Shown piece after piece: positions 8,801 to 16,645 of a stretch of 64,000 nt of DNA (positions are counted from its first letter, which is position 1; the number at the start of each line of letters is the position of its first letter). Origin of the DNA: Lewinella sp. 4G2 (lineage in GTDB: Bacteria > Bacteroidota > Bacteroidia > Chitinophagales > Saprospiraceae); assembly GCF_001625015.1 (NCBI RefSeq), contig NZ_LVWJ02000014.1:1984001-2048000 (forward strand), given 5' to 3'. The notes below the pieces were generated by a model. That model was given only the letters and a program-made list of their open reading frames with translations. It searched no databases and was not told the DNA's origin. The position numbers and the translations under genes were made by a program.

Positions 8801-9665
8801 GGCGGATCCCATTCCGATTGTGCAGCCGCGATTGGACCAGGAGTATCAGATCCTTTCGACACTTGGTTGTGCAAGTACCAATGGCCAAGTTGCGGATCTA
8901 CGATTTGAAATTGAAGCCTACCCCGGGCCGGAAACGGTGGTTAGTTACACCTACGTAGTAAGTGTTGGAAACGGCGCTTTTAACCCTATGGAGATTACGC
9001 CTGGCGTAGAGACTGGTTTTGGCGCTTGCGCTGAGGATGGTGATGCTTTCTCCGTGACTTTCTTCGCCGAATTAGATGACGGAACGATTTTAGAGTCCTG
9101 CCCCCGTAACTTCTTCGCGGCGGATAATCCTCGGGGCCTCCCTGTGGAGTGGTTGTCCTTCGAGGCTGGGGTGGCCGGCAAAGCCATCCAACTGGACTGG
9201 TCCGTGGTGCAGGACGATGCGCACGCTGATTTCACCGTAGAACGCAGTACTGATGCAGCCAGTAACTGGCAATCGCTGGGCCAGGTAGCCCGCGTTGGCC
9301 AGGACGGCATCGCTAGCTACGGCTACACCGATACCGACGTAGCCGCCGGAATGCTCTACAACTACCGTATCCGCCAGAACGACCTGGATGGTAGTACTGA
9401 TTACTCTGAGATCAGGTCCGTCACCTTGGATGGCGCGCGCACCGTCCAGGTATTCCCTAACCCGGTGGCGAAAGTGGTCACCGTCCGCACGGCTGGTGAC
9501 GCAGACTTCGAACTGCTGACGGCCCTGGGCCAGGTGGTCCGGACCGGCCGCATCGTGAATGGCAGCGTTGATATTGATTTGACCGAACTTCCCTCCGCCA
9601 TCTACCAACTCGTAGTGACGGATGAGGCCGCGGAACGGCAGGTCGTACGGATCGTGAAGCGGTAG
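5880..9665 (+). CDS. Secreted reprolysin-like (M12B) metalloprotease with type IX sorting domain
   Basis: An extracellular zinc protease of 1261 residues. The chosen ATG at 5880 opens a signal peptide (MKHIYLFCLLLCSGLMTAQ); the frame extends 24 codons upstream, but those would bury the signal. A prodomain-like region precedes the catalytic domain, whose extended zinc motif HEIGHQFGGTH lies near residue 357. Three or more immunoglobulin/PKD/fibronectin-like modules follow. The last 80 residues (VQVFPNPVAKVV to VVRIVKR) form a Por secretion-system C-terminal sorting domain, so export should be by type IX secretion with cell-surface attachment. It stands alone and ends at a strong terminator. 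Substrate unknown. Confidence 0.92.
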   Translation: MKHIYLFCLLLCSGLMTAQYAPFTAANSPASTDLSPRAQPAKASYYELPDAAQLGERIGNAPLYNVGGSGEELVLSLPSPDGELHRFRIVRYQMISPELQARYPKAVTADGWDVDAPYRQISLTWTVQGLRASILGGKEGRWYVEPVYQRDQSVYQSFYTADVPLPLGEFSCETTADKDLINELSELVSDVKMVGDCQLREYRLALACTAEYFNEIAGISYNGDTPPTPTAANEADVIAEMMTAIDRVNQIFKRDLAIQLNIMNLPVAGGGVELVYSGDVDADPYTNSSGNTMLTENQTTTDAVIGTANYDIGHVFSTGGGGIASLRSPCTTNFKARGVTGLPNPVGDPFYIDFVAHEIGHQFGGTHTFNSTDENCATRQSDFAYEPGGGTTIQAYAGICGVAANIQLNSDPYYHAGSIQQMAAYMEEMGGGASCAVITSTVNTEPVVTVPAPSYTIPINTPFVLDAAATDADGEALTYCWEQFDSGSTPVSGVPSGFEADGPLFRSYPPVPETDRYFPALATVVTGSGSEWEVLPQRARMMNFIVTVRDGATGGYGCTVQETVAIDAVDTGDSYAVTNPNGGEAWPAGDEVPVAWNVAGTDGTPINCTMVELVLSTDGGVTFDQSLGTFPNTGTATVIAPQVTETDARLMIRCDGNIFYDVSDADFSIEQTDYSLTGVVTELDNCGGDDPLTGYEFNVEALQGYVGAVNLSAIDLPGGVMATVDPSTVTFTAGGATEIPVMVSLSNISGLANGDYDFNIQAVDALANTKQLPFKLTIDGDFGINEPEEGDVIPDDINGGSTVPVSWDAVPGATGYIVQTTFGNLGINNPNQTSTSVIFGPTADGTPFTISVRAEPNGETTCEVDIILGVVVPMGTTLSATGSPLFECEGRDTENEFILQFNNGDLTGPVNLEVTDAPAGLVLNFNTSTLADGESALITLDGEETLAAGDYSIIITATDGNMATEAIELVLSLQADPIPIVQPRLDQEYQILSTLGCASTNGQVADLRFEIEAYPGPETVVSYTYVVSVGNGAFNPMEITPGVETGFGACAEDGDAFSVTFFAELDDGTILESCPRNFFAADNPRGLPVEWLSFEAGVAGKAIQLDWSVVQDDAHADFTVERSTDAASNWQSLGQVARVGQDGIASYGYTDTDVAAGMLYNYRIRQNDLDGSTDYSEIRSVTLDGARTVQVFPNPVAKVVTVRTAGDADFELLTALGQVVRTGRIVNGSVDIDLTELPSAIYQLVVTDEAAERQVVRIVKR

Positions 9666-9687
9666 GACTGCTTTTGCTCCGGACCTT

Positions 9688-9727
9688 AAAAAAGGCTCCC
9701 CTTCCTGCTGGATGGGGAGCCTTTTTT
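9688..9727. terminator. Bidirectional terminator between convergent genes
   Basis: AAAAAAGGCTCCCC pairs with GGGGAGCCTTTTTT around a 12-base loop. It serves the protease gene ending at 9665 and, on the other strand, the convergent gene ending at 9790. Confidence 0.9.
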
Positions 9728-9789
9728 AGCTTTAGGTCGGACTCAAAATGGAAGCGCTCCGTCAAAGTCCGGCAGGATCGCTAACTGCT

Positions 9790-11352
9790 TTACTGCGCCA
9801 CTTCCGCCGTCTCCGCCAGGAATTTTTGGCGGATGACTTCCTGTACGGTCACGCCCTTGATCTTCGATTCCAACCAGCTGGGGATGTCGAGGAAGGTGAA
9901 GGGACGGGATTCGAAAGGTTTTTCCTTGACGCGGTCCAGTTTCTCCTTCAGTTTGATGAATTCGCCCTTCAATTGGTCTTCCCGCGTCCGGGGCAGGCGG
10001 CGGAGGAAGCGGAAGATGAGTTGTTGGGTTTCCTGGAGGTGCTCCACCTTGGCCAAGAAGCGGTAGACGGACTTCACCTGGTACTCAACGAGTTGAACGT
10101 TGCCCATTTCGAAGTGGCAGATCAGGCTGAGGATGCGGGCGTAGGCCTGGATGTCCGACCGGTAATTCGGGCTCCGCTGGTTGATGATCTCGTTGAGGTA
10201 ATCGATGGCCGTATCGTTATCCCCGCTACCGAAGTAGAGGCAGGCGATGCGGTAATAGAAGATCATCTTGCGGTGGTCGTCCCAGTTGTACCGGTCGTCC
10301 TTCATTACCTCCATGATCTGGGGGACGAGGCCGAGCCCTTCCTTGAAGGTCCCCTCCATGTAGTGGCGGCGGATCTGGTGGTCGAACTGGTAGAGGTGGT
10401 ACAGCCCCTGTACGTTCACGTTGTTGGTGAGGTCGAACTGGTGGGGGAAGAGATCCAGCTGGGCCAACTCATCCACGAACTTGTCGTACTGCCACATGCT
10501 GAAGAGGTTCGCCAGCTTGTTGTGGATGCCCTTCAGGTAGAGGGGGGGATTGATCTGGATCATGCTCGGATTATCCCGGAAGAGTTGCAACCACCGTTCG
10601 GTGTAGCGATAGGCCTGGGGCCGTTCCTGACACATGAGGTGCATCCAACTGTGGGCCTGGCAGCAGTAGACCTTGCCCCAGAAATCGAGGTCTTCGTAAT
10701 TCCCGGCGGGTTGTTGCCCGCGGAAGAAGGATTTGACCATGAAGAAGTCCTGCTCGTTACTCACGAGACCACCTTTCAGGTAGAGGCCGTAAAGGCGGAG
10801 GGCCAGGTTGCTCCAGGCGTCGGTATCACTGATTTTTTTAGTGAGTTCCGTACACAGCAGGCTAAGCTCTTCGGCGCGGCCCTCAATGCTGCGGGTGATG
10901 TACTGGCCTTCGATGAATTTTTCAAACTGGGCGATCTCGAGGGCGACAGTATTGACTTCGGCAGTGAGGGCTCTCTTCTTTGCTTTGTCGAGAACGTCCA
11001 GCGCCTGTCGGTAAAGGCCCTTGTTGTAGAGAATGCGTGCGTAGTCGATCTGCTCGCGCAGGGTGATTTCCTCGTCCTTATTACGGTTCAGGAGGCGCAG
11101 GGAGGTGAGGAGTTGTTTGTAGAGGTGGGCCTTCAGGTTGGAGAGTTGGCTTTTTTTGATGCCTTTAATCCGTTTCAGGAGGTATTCCTCGTCGTACTCA
11201 CCCGTCCGTTCCATGATGTCAAAAAGCTGCAAAAAGAGGATCTCGGTGTTGGCTTGCTGATTACGTTTGACGAAAAGACGGAAATGCCGCTTTTCGGCCC
11301 GATTGAGGCTGGCGACAAGTTTCAGTAAGTCATCAGTTTTTTGCTTTGGCAT
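9790..11352 (-). CDS. Conserved helical (TPR-like) cytoplasmic protein, function unknown
   Basis: A 520-residue protein with no signal peptide, made almost entirely of amphipathic helices. The N-terminus (MPKQKTDDLLKLVASLNRAEKRHFRLFVKR) and helix-turn-helix pairs such as YARILYNKGLYRQALDVLDKAKKRA resemble tetratricopeptide-like repeats. The overall layout resembles long conserved hypotheticals common in Bacteroidota. No catalytic motif is visible. It is transcribed alone, away from leuA, and shares the terminator at 9688-9727 with the protease. A scaffolding role is only a guess from the fold. Confidence 0.7.
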   Translation of the reverse strand: MPKQKTDDLLKLVASLNRAEKRHFRLFVKRNQQANTEILFLQLFDIMERTGEYDEEYLLKRIKGIKKSQLSNLKAHLYKQLLTSLRLLNRNKDEEITLREQIDYARILYNKGLYRQALDVLDKAKKRALTAEVNTVALEIAQFEKFIEGQYITRSIEGRAEELSLLCTELTKKISDTDAWSNLALRLYGLYLKGGLVSNEQDFFMVKSFFRGQQPAGNYEDLDFWGKVYCCQAHSWMHLMCQERPQAYRYTERWLQLFRDNPSMIQINPPLYLKGIHNKLANLFSMWQYDKFVDELAQLDLFPHQFDLTNNVNVQGLYHLYQFDHQIRRHYMEGTFKEGLGLVPQIMEVMKDDRYNWDDHRKMIFYYRIACLYFGSGDNDTAIDYLNEIINQRSPNYRSDIQAYARILSLICHFEMGNVQLVEYQVKSVYRFLAKVEHLQETQQLIFRFLRRLPRTREDQLKGEFIKLKEKLDRVKEKPFESRPFTFLDIPSWLESKIKGVTVQEVIRQKFLAETAEVAQ

Positions 11353-11457
11353 TGTATATTGAATTCGGGTAAACTATTGGAAATCAGTAATTTGCAAGCT
11401 AGGCGCTCATCGGTTGGTACGTCATTAGGCCTCAGGATAGGGGATTTAGGGATTCGT

Positions 11458-11485
11458 TTTGATCGGGTGCTTACCCTTACATTTA
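11458..11485 (+). promoter_or_regulatory. Candidate promoter of leuA
   Basis: TTTG at 11458-11461, then 16 bases, then TACATTTA at 11478-11485. The second box matches the Bacteroidota -7 consensus TAnnTTTG except for the last base. Predicted transcription would start near 11492, leaving a leader of roughly 95 bases before leuA. Confidence 0.35.
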
Positions 11486-11507
11486 TATTCCCTGACTAAC
11501 CACGATC

Positions 11508-11555
11508 ATGTACGCCCCTTTCCTTACCATTGTAACAGGGTGCCAACAAAGATAG
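11508..11555 (+). CDS. Possible leu leader peptide (15 codons)
   Basis: ATG to TAG encodes MYAPFLTIVTGCQQR and ends 30 bases before leuA. Single Leu, Ile and Val codons fall together (LTIV), as might be expected of an attenuation peptide sensing branched-chain amino acids. The run is short, however, and no T-rich terminator follows. A small hairpin (CGCCC with GGGCG) lies between it and the leuA start. Treat as a suggestion only. Confidence 0.25.
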   Translation: MYAPFLTIVTGCQQR

Positions 11556-11585
11556 CTACGCCCACCATTCAAGGGCGGCATTGCC

Positions 11586-12740
11586 ATGAATAGCAACCAA
11601 GTTCAAATTTTCGATACTACGCTGCGTGACGGCGAACAAGTGCCCGGCTGCAAGCTCGACACCCAGCAGAAACTCGTCATCGCCCGCCAACTGGAGCTAC
11701 TCGGTGTAGACGTGATTGAAGCTGGTTTTCCCATCTCTAGCCCGGGCGACTTCAAGTCCGTCCAGGAGATTGGCCGCGCCGTGACGGAGCCCACCGTTTG
11801 TGCCCTCAGCCGTGCCGTAGCGAAGGACATCGAGGCTGCCGCCGCTTCCCTTTCCACCGCCAAGCGCCCCCGAATTCATACCGGTATTGGCACGAGCGAC
11901 AACCATATTAAGTATAAACTCCGCACGACGCCGGAGAAGATCATCGAGCGGGCCGTTGCCGCCGTCAAGCACGCCAAAAGCTTCGTGGAGGACGTAGAGT
12001 TCTACGCTGAGGACGCTGGCCGCACGGACAATGAGTTCCTCGCCCGCGTCATCCAGGCCGTGGTGGACGCCGGTGCGACCGTCCTCAATATTCCGGACAC
12101 GACTGGCTACTGCCTGCCCCAGGAATACCACGATAAGATCGCCTTCCTGCGCGACAATGTAAATGGCATCCATAAGTGTACGCTCAGTACGCACTGCCAC
12201 AATGATTTGGGCCTGGCTACGGCCAATTCCATCGCCGGCGCCCAGGGTGGTGCCCGGCAGATTGAGTGTACCATTAACGGCATCGGCGAACGGGCGGGGA
12301 ATACCTCCCTCGAAGAAGTCGTCATGATCATGCGCCAGCACGAAGGTTTGGGGCTGTACACCAACATTAACTCCAAGCTACTGCTGGAGACCAGCCACTT
12401 GGTGAGTGAGAGTATGGGCATGGTCGTCCAACCCAACAAAGCCATCGTGGGGGATAATGCTTTCGCCCATTCCTCCGGTATCCATCAGGATGGGGTGATC
12501 AAGCGTCGCGATACTTACGAGATCATCGACCCGGCGGAAGTTGGGGTGGATGAGTCGAAGATTGTCCTCACGGCCCGCTCCGGCCGCGCGGCTTTGGCTT
12601 ACCGTTTGAAGAATTTGGGCCACAACGTCACCAAAGTTCAGCTGGATGATCTTTACCAGGAGTTCCTGTTGGTAGCGGACCGGTTGAAGGAGGTGCGGGA
12701 TGCGGATTTGGAGGAGTTGGTGGGGGCTTCGGCGGCTTAG
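11586..12740 (+). CDS. leuA: 2-isopropylmalate synthase, short form without regulatory domain
   Basis: Condenses acetyl-CoA with 2-oxoisovalerate, the first committed step of leucine synthesis. The 384 residues hold the complete TIM-barrel: [13 protein letters not shown] near residue 9, NIPDTTGY near 168, the metal-binding THCHND near 203 with [15 protein letters not shown], and the HSSGIHQDG segment near 294. The C-terminal allosteric domain that brings classical LeuA to about 515 residues is absent. Feedback inhibition by leucine may therefore be missing or work differently. The related enzymes citramalate and homocitrate synthase are alternatives, but leuC, leuD and leuB follow within 9 kb. 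Its 3' end overlaps the convergent ATPase gene by four bases. Confidence 0.92.
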   Translation: MNSNQVQIFDTTLRDGEQVPGCKLDTQQKLVIARQLELLGVDVIEAGFPISSPGDFKSVQEIGRAVTEPTVCALSRAVAKDIEAAAASLSTAKRPRIHTGIGTSDNHIKYKLRTTPEKIIERAVAAVKHAKSFVEDVEFYAEDAGRTDNEFLARVIQAVVDAGATVLNIPDTTGYCLPQEYHDKIAFLRDNVNGIHKCTLSTHCHNDLGLATANSIAGAQGGARQIECTINGIGERAGNTSLEEVVMIMRQHEGLGLYTNINSKLLLETSHLVSESMGMVVQPNKAIVGDNAFAHSSGIHQDGVIKRRDTYEIIDPAEVGVDESKIVLTARSGRAALAYRLKNLGHNVTKVQLDDLYQEFLLVADRLKEVRDADLEELVGASAA

Positions 12741-13987
12741 TAAAGGAAACCGAATAACCAGAGCGGAATTCGATGCGGATCGTCGGTCACGTCGGTATCA
12801 ACTACCGCGAAAGAGTTGACGTCTGTACCAATTTGCTTTCTTGTTTTACTCGGGCCGCCAATTTCAAATGTATAGGTGCCGTCTCTGCGCAAGAGGGTAA
12901 AATCTCCGGCCTTTGGTAATTTGATCTCCGTGGGCAGGATGTGCTTCTCGAAAGTGAGGTGGCGAAGTTGATTGATGAAGAAAGTCTCTCTAAGGGTTCC
13001 CACCGCCACATCAACCGGAGCCAAGGCGCGCATCAAGTTCGTGTTGTTGAGGTAGATTTTATCTGGCTTACTCAGTGCCGCTACCCCTTTGGTTACTGCC
13101 CTGAGCGAAATGACCAGGTCGGCTTCCTCGAGCATCTTCAAATACTTCAGCACCGTTTCGCGGCTCATTTGCAGGCGTTCCGCCAGTTTGCTAATGTTCG
13201 GTTTGAACGGAACGGAGGAGGCAATTGCGTAAAGTAACCGACCTAGTTTGGCGTAATCAGCCTCCCCGGAATCAATCGCGGAGGGAATATCGCTTTCCAG
13301 TACTAATTGCACGGACTCGTTGAGCTTGCTTATATAGCCCGTTGTGCCCTCCAGGCTAAATGGGTAGTAACCCAGATCGAGATAATCCCGAAAATGCTCC
13401 AGTGGTCGAAAATGGAACTGCTCGGGAATTTGCCTGGCGGTTTCCACACTATTTTTCAGCAGTTCCTCAACGGATAGAACCGGTAGATCCTGGATGCCTT
13501 TCGCCAAAATTAGGTACTCCCTGAAGGATAGACCGGCCACTCTATGCTGGGTTGCACGGCGGCTCAAGTCCGCTTTTTGTTGTAGGATCCGAATGGCGGA
13601 GGAACCGGTGAAAGTCACCTTTAAATCCTTGCGATAAAGGTCGTATATCTGCTTGATCTCCTGCGCCCAGTCTCCACCGAACCCGTAGCGGTGCACTTCG
13701 TCGATAAACAGGTACCGCCCTCCCTGCGCTCTAAATTCTTGCGCGAACTCTAGCAGCCGGTTCCGTTGAAAGTGTAAATCGCCCAGATCAACGTATAGGG
13801 CTTCGGATGGTGGTAGATCCAGCGCTTGCAGGCGTTGCAATAGCAAGGTGGTTTTACCAACGCCACGCGCACCGAGCAAGGCATTAAGGGAGCTATCCCA
13901 GTCTATCGTGTGGTACAACGGGCGAATAAAGTCCGTGTCGGTAGAACGGACAGCATCTTCGCTTAATCTGTAAAGTCTTTCGAGCAT
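12737..13987 (-). CDS. AAA+ ATPase of the P-loop/DUF4143-like group
   Basis: A predicted ATPase of 416 residues. Walker A is GARGVGKTT near residue 40 and Walker B is YLFIDEVHR near 94. A sensor-like FTGSSA, a winged-helix segment ([25 protein letters not shown]) and a C-terminal region resembling a nuclease-fold ([21 protein letters not shown]) follow. This layout is common in a large family of mobile, poorly understood ATPases. I chose the ATG at 13987 because a good promoter box lies just upstream; a TTG at 14008 is the longer alternative. It sits inside the leu region on the opposite strand and looks poorer in G+C than its neighbours, consistent with acquisition. Its role is unknown. Confidence 0.8.
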   Translation of the reverse strand: MLERLYRLSEDAVRSTDTDFIRPLYHTIDWDSSLNALLGARGVGKTTLLLQRLQALDLPPSEALYVDLGDLHFQRNRLLEFAQEFRAQGGRYLFIDEVHRYGFGGDWAQEIKQIYDLYRKDLKVTFTGSSAIRILQQKADLSRRATQHRVAGLSFREYLILAKGIQDLPVLSVEELLKNSVETARQIPEQFHFRPLEHFRDYLDLGYYPFSLEGTTGYISKLNESVQLVLESDIPSAIDSGEADYAKLGRLLYAIASSVPFKPNISKLAERLQMSRETVLKYLKMLEEADLVISLRAVTKGVAALSKPDKIYLNNTNLMRALAPVDVAVGTLRETFFINQLRHLTFEKHILPTEIKLPKAGDFTLLRRDGTYTFEIGGPSKTRKQIGTDVNSFAVVDTDVTDDPHRIPLWLFGFLY

Positions 13988-14005
13988 TTTGCAAACGACT
14001 GATTG

Positions 14006-14013
14006 CAAAAATA
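14006..14013 (-). promoter_or_regulatory. -7 promoter box of the AAA+ ATPase gene
   Basis: On the minus strand this reads TATTTTTG, an exact TAnnTTTG match about 19 bases before the ATG at 13987. The surrounding sequence repeats TTTTGCAATC twice, which could bind a regulator. Confidence 0.5.
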
Positions 14014-14069
14014 CTTAAAATTGTCGATGCGCGATTGCAAAATGGCTGATTTTTGCCATTACCCATCGA

Positions 14070-14085
14070 CAAAACGGTCGTTTTG
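14070..14085. promoter_or_regulatory. 16-bp palindrome upstream of the ATPase gene (candidate operator)
   Basis: CAAAACG and CGTTTTG are perfect arms around GT, and the palindrome is itself flanked by two direct copies of ATCGAC. It lies about 60 bases upstream of the ATPase promoter box. The position fits an operator. No regulator gene is adjacent. Confidence 0.4.
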
Positions 14086-14102
14086 CTGATCGACATCTTG
14101 AC

Positions 14103-14960
14103 TCAACCCCCAAACACCCCATTCAACAACGCCGCCGCCCGGTACCCAGCCGCCGCCAACCGAGCCTCCACCACGGGTAAGTAATCGTGTTGGTAATCGT
14201 AGCCAAATTCGGGGAGGCCAGTATCTCGGTCCGTCCGGTTATAGAGGGTGTTGTAGAGGTCTTCGCGGAGGTCGATGGATTCCTGGATCCAGGTTTCTAG
14301 GTCGTCATTTTCCCACTCGGTCTTCCGGGAGCGGTTGTGGACGCTGGCAAAACGGGCAAATTCAGTGTAGCTCAGGCGTTCGTGCTCAATGATCTGCGTG
14401 TCCCACACGGAGTGGAGGTTGTAGCGGTCGCCGAAATACAGCACGCTGATCTTGTTGCCGCCGAGGTCGCGGTTCTTCCCCACGTGCATGGGTTGGTGGA
14501 CGTCACCCACGAAGTGAATGAGGAAGGCCAGGGCCGTCGCATCGAGGGAGCCGGCGAGGGCTTCAACCCGGTTTTCGGCCATCAGATCTTCCAGTTTTTG
14601 GCGGCAATCGCGGTCATTTTTCAGGACGCCCAGCATGAGTTCAATGCCTTCCCGCACGTCGTCCACGGCGGGTCGTTGGCGGTTGCTGGCGTCCACGTCT
14701 TGTACCGTGCGGTCGGTATTCACGGTCATGTAGTGCCAGGGTTTGGCAAAATCCCAACCCTTTACGGCCTTGATGTAGTCCGGCCAGGTACTCAGTTGTT
14801 CGAGGAGGTTGTCGCCCATCGCGGCATCCACCCGTTGGCGGGCTGTCGGTGTCAGGTTATCGTAACAGATCTTGGCTACGATCCGGTGGCCGTTCGCCCC
14901 CCACGCACCGAGGAACTGGGGGAGGAAGATCAGGAGCAGGAGGGGGATTCGGTTCAACAT
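14103..14960 (-). CDS. Secreted S1/P1-type zinc nuclease
   Basis: Periplasmic or secreted single-strand nuclease/3'-nucleotidase that cleaves RNA and DNA. The ATG at 14960 gives a signal peptide (MLNRIPLLLLIFLPQFLGA) whose predicted cleavage leaves Trp20 as the mature N-terminus. In this family that tryptophan's amino group and carbonyl bind zinc, so the predicted cut fits the catalytic requirement exactly. Other visible ligands are GHRIVA, WHYMTV, HFVGDVHQPMHVG and the LHSVWD region. Length (285) is usual for the family. An in-frame ATG seven codons upstream (14981) is possible but less good. It is divergent from the serine hydrolase at 15155. Confidence 0.9.
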   Translation of the reverse strand: MLNRIPLLLLIFLPQFLGAWGANGHRIVAKICYDNLTPTARQRVDAAMGDNLLEQLSTWPDYIKAVKGWDFAKPWHYMTVNTDRTVQDVDASNRQRPAVDDVREGIELMLGVLKNDRDCRQKLEDLMAENRVEALAGSLDATALAFLIHFVGDVHQPMHVGKNRDLGGNKISVLYFGDRYNLHSVWDTQIIEHERLSYTEFARFASVHNRSRKTEWENDDLETWIQESIDLREDLYNTLYNRTDRDTGLPEFGYDYQHDYLPVVEARLAAAGYRAAALLNGVFGG

Positions 14961-14990
14961 ATTAGGTAGTTCTTTCAACATTCAGGTTTA

Positions 14991-15007
14991 GGCGCTCGCG
15001 CAGGTGC
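14991..15007 (-). repeat. Dispersed 18-bp motif, copy 2 (non-coding)
   Basis: GGCGCTCGCGCAGGTGC, one base different from the consensus core. It forms a divergent pair with copy 3, 49 bases to the right in opposite orientation, between the nuclease and hydrolase genes. Confidence 0.7.
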
Positions 15008-15056
15008 AGGGTAATGGGTGAAGGGACAGGTCCTTGTTACTTGATCCCAAAACTCC

Positions 15057-15074
15057 GCACCCGCGGCAGCGCCC
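15057..15074 (+). repeat. Dispersed 18-bp motif, copy 3 (non-coding)
   Basis: An exact GCACCCGCGGCAGCGCCC, inverted with respect to copy 2. The two could form a cruciform in the 194-base divergent gap. Confidence 0.85.
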
Positions 15075-15154
15075 CAAGGTACGGACGTCGAGAAAAGCCC
15101 GGGATTGATCGAAGGAAGCAAAGGTGACGAATGCGCTCGGCGCAACTTGGGCCT

Positions 15155-16483
15155 ATGAAACACCTACTGACCTTATTTATCACCCTAAACCTGGCCTGCA
15201 CCATGACGCTGAACGCCCAATCTTTTGACCGGGCCCTGCTCGATAATTATTTCGACAGCCTCGCCCACCATGACCAGGCCATGGGCAGCCTCTCCATTTT
15301 TCAGGACGGAAAGGAAGTGTACGCCCGGGCCATTGGCTACGTGGATTCGGCCCGGCAGGTGCTCGCTAGCCCGACCAATGCGTACCGGGTGGGCTCCATC
15401 ACCAAGACCTTTACCGCCGTGATCATCCACAAACTTGCCGCGGAGGGAAGCCTTGCGCTCGACCAGAAATTGGCCGATTACTACCCGAATATCCCCAATG
15501 CGGACCGGATCACGCTGGATCACCTCCTGCGCCACCAGTCCGGTATCGCTAACTATACCGCGGCGGCCGACGTAGAAAGTTGGATTGGCGAACACCACGA
15601 GCCCGAGTTTTTCCTGGAGCTGATGCGGAAGGGCCAACCGGACTTCGAACCCGGCGCGGCCGTCGCCTACTCCAATTCAAACTATCTTCTGCTAGGTTAC
15701 ATTGCCGAATGGGTGGGAGAGATGAGCTATCCGGAATTACTGGCCCATTACGTTACCCTGCCTTTAGGCTTGGAGCATACCTATTATGGTGGAGCGATTG
15801 ACAGCAATAAAGGAGAGGTCCACTCCTTCTACTCAACGGGGGATGGGTGGGAAGTGGCCGAGCCCTGGGCCATGAGCTCGGCCGGCGCGGCGGGGGCGAT
15901 CACCTCCACTGCGGCCGAATTGAATACCTTCTACGGAACCCTCCTTCGAGGCGAGTTGCTACCCGCCGCCACCGTAGAAGAGATGAAACTCCTGCGTGAT
16001 AACTTGGGCCAGGGACTGTTCACCTTCCCCTTCGGTAAGCGAGTGGCTTACGGGCATAACGGCGGCATCGAAGGTTTCGAAACGCTATCCGCCCACTTCC
16101 CCGAGGAGAATGTGACGATCACCTACTTGAGTAATGGTGTCCGCCTACCAAGCAACGACGTGATGCTGGCTGCACTGACGGTGTACTTCGGCCAGCCTTT
16201 CACGATTCCTAACCTGGAGCCAGTGGCCGACCTGCCGGAAGATGCGGTGAGCGATTTGCTCGGTACTTACGCCAGCGATGGTTTTCCGCTCAAGATCACT
16301 ATCTCCCTGGAAGGCGGTAAGCTGCACGGGCGGGCGACGGGCCAGGGTGCCTTCCCCCTCACGCCGGATGCGCCGAATGAATTTGTGTACCCGGCTGCGG
16401 GTATCCGCCTCAAGTTTGATCCGAAAAACGCGGCCATGACCCTGATGCAAGCGGGGATGGTGGTGGAGATGGAGCGGGAGTGA
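15155..16483 (+). CDS. Secreted serine hydrolase, class C beta-lactamase-like
   Basis: A 442-residue exported enzyme of the beta-lactamase/penicillin-binding-protein-like superfamily (Pfam Beta-lactamase). The ATG at 15155 starts a signal peptide ending in LNAQ; the ATG at 15131 would add eight poor residues. The nucleophile motif SxxK is SITK (Ser81, Lys84), the second motif is YSN in VAYSNSNYLLLGY, and the third is represented by GHNGGIEGF. A C-terminal beta-domain (LLGTYASDGFPLKITI) resembles DUF3471-type tails. Most relatives are peptidases or esterases and not antibiotic-resistance enzymes. It lies between leuA and leuC with no evident link to leucine. Confidence 0.85.
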   Translation: MKHLLTLFITLNLACTMTLNAQSFDRALLDNYFDSLAHHDQAMGSLSIFQDGKEVYARAIGYVDSARQVLASPTNAYRVGSITKTFTAVIIHKLAAEGSLALDQKLADYYPNIPNADRITLDHLLRHQSGIANYTAAADVESWIGEHHEPEFFLELMRKGQPDFEPGAAVAYSNSNYLLLGYIAEWVGEMSYPELLAHYVTLPLGLEHTYYGGAIDSNKGEVHSFYSTGDGWEVAEPWAMSSAGAAGAITSTAAELNTFYGTLLRGELLPAATVEEMKLLRDNLGQGLFTFPFGKRVAYGHNGGIEGFETLSAHFPEENVTITYLSNGVRLPSNDVMLAALTVYFGQPFTIPNLEPVADLPEDAVSDLLGTYASDGFPLKITISLEGGKLHGRATGQGAFPLTPDAPNEFVYPAAGIRLKFDPKNAAMTLMQAGMVVEMERE

Positions 16484-16540
16484 GCGGGAGGCGTCGGCGT
16501 TTTACTGGCTTGATTTCGTAAATCGACCTTAAGCCGACTC

Positions 16541-16569
16541 TTGTCAGCGCAACGGACTGGTTAACTTTG
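16541..16569 (+). promoter_or_regulatory. Promoter of the leuCD-leuB segment
   Basis: TTG at 16541-16543, 18 bases, then TAACTTTG at 16562-16569, an exact Bacteroidota -7 box. Transcription should begin near 16576, about 70 bases before leuC. Confidence 0.6.
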
Positions 16570-16645
16570 TGACCTTGGGGAAATAGTACCCCCGGGCCCA
16601 CCCTTTCTGAAGGGCAATAGGAGCTCCGCTAAATCGATATGCGCT

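Noticed and set aside
9748-11328. Long plus-strand open frame opposite the TPR-like gene
   Set aside because: It is rich in Leu/Val/Glu from complementary codons, with no motif. The minus-strand gene has normal composition, a good start and a terminator.
12737-16483. A defence island (ATPase, nuclease, serine hydrolase between leuA and leuC)
   Set aside because: The nuclease and hydrolase are exported, with signal peptides, and the ATPase belongs to a general family. They are on different strands and share no operon, so a joint defence system is not supported.
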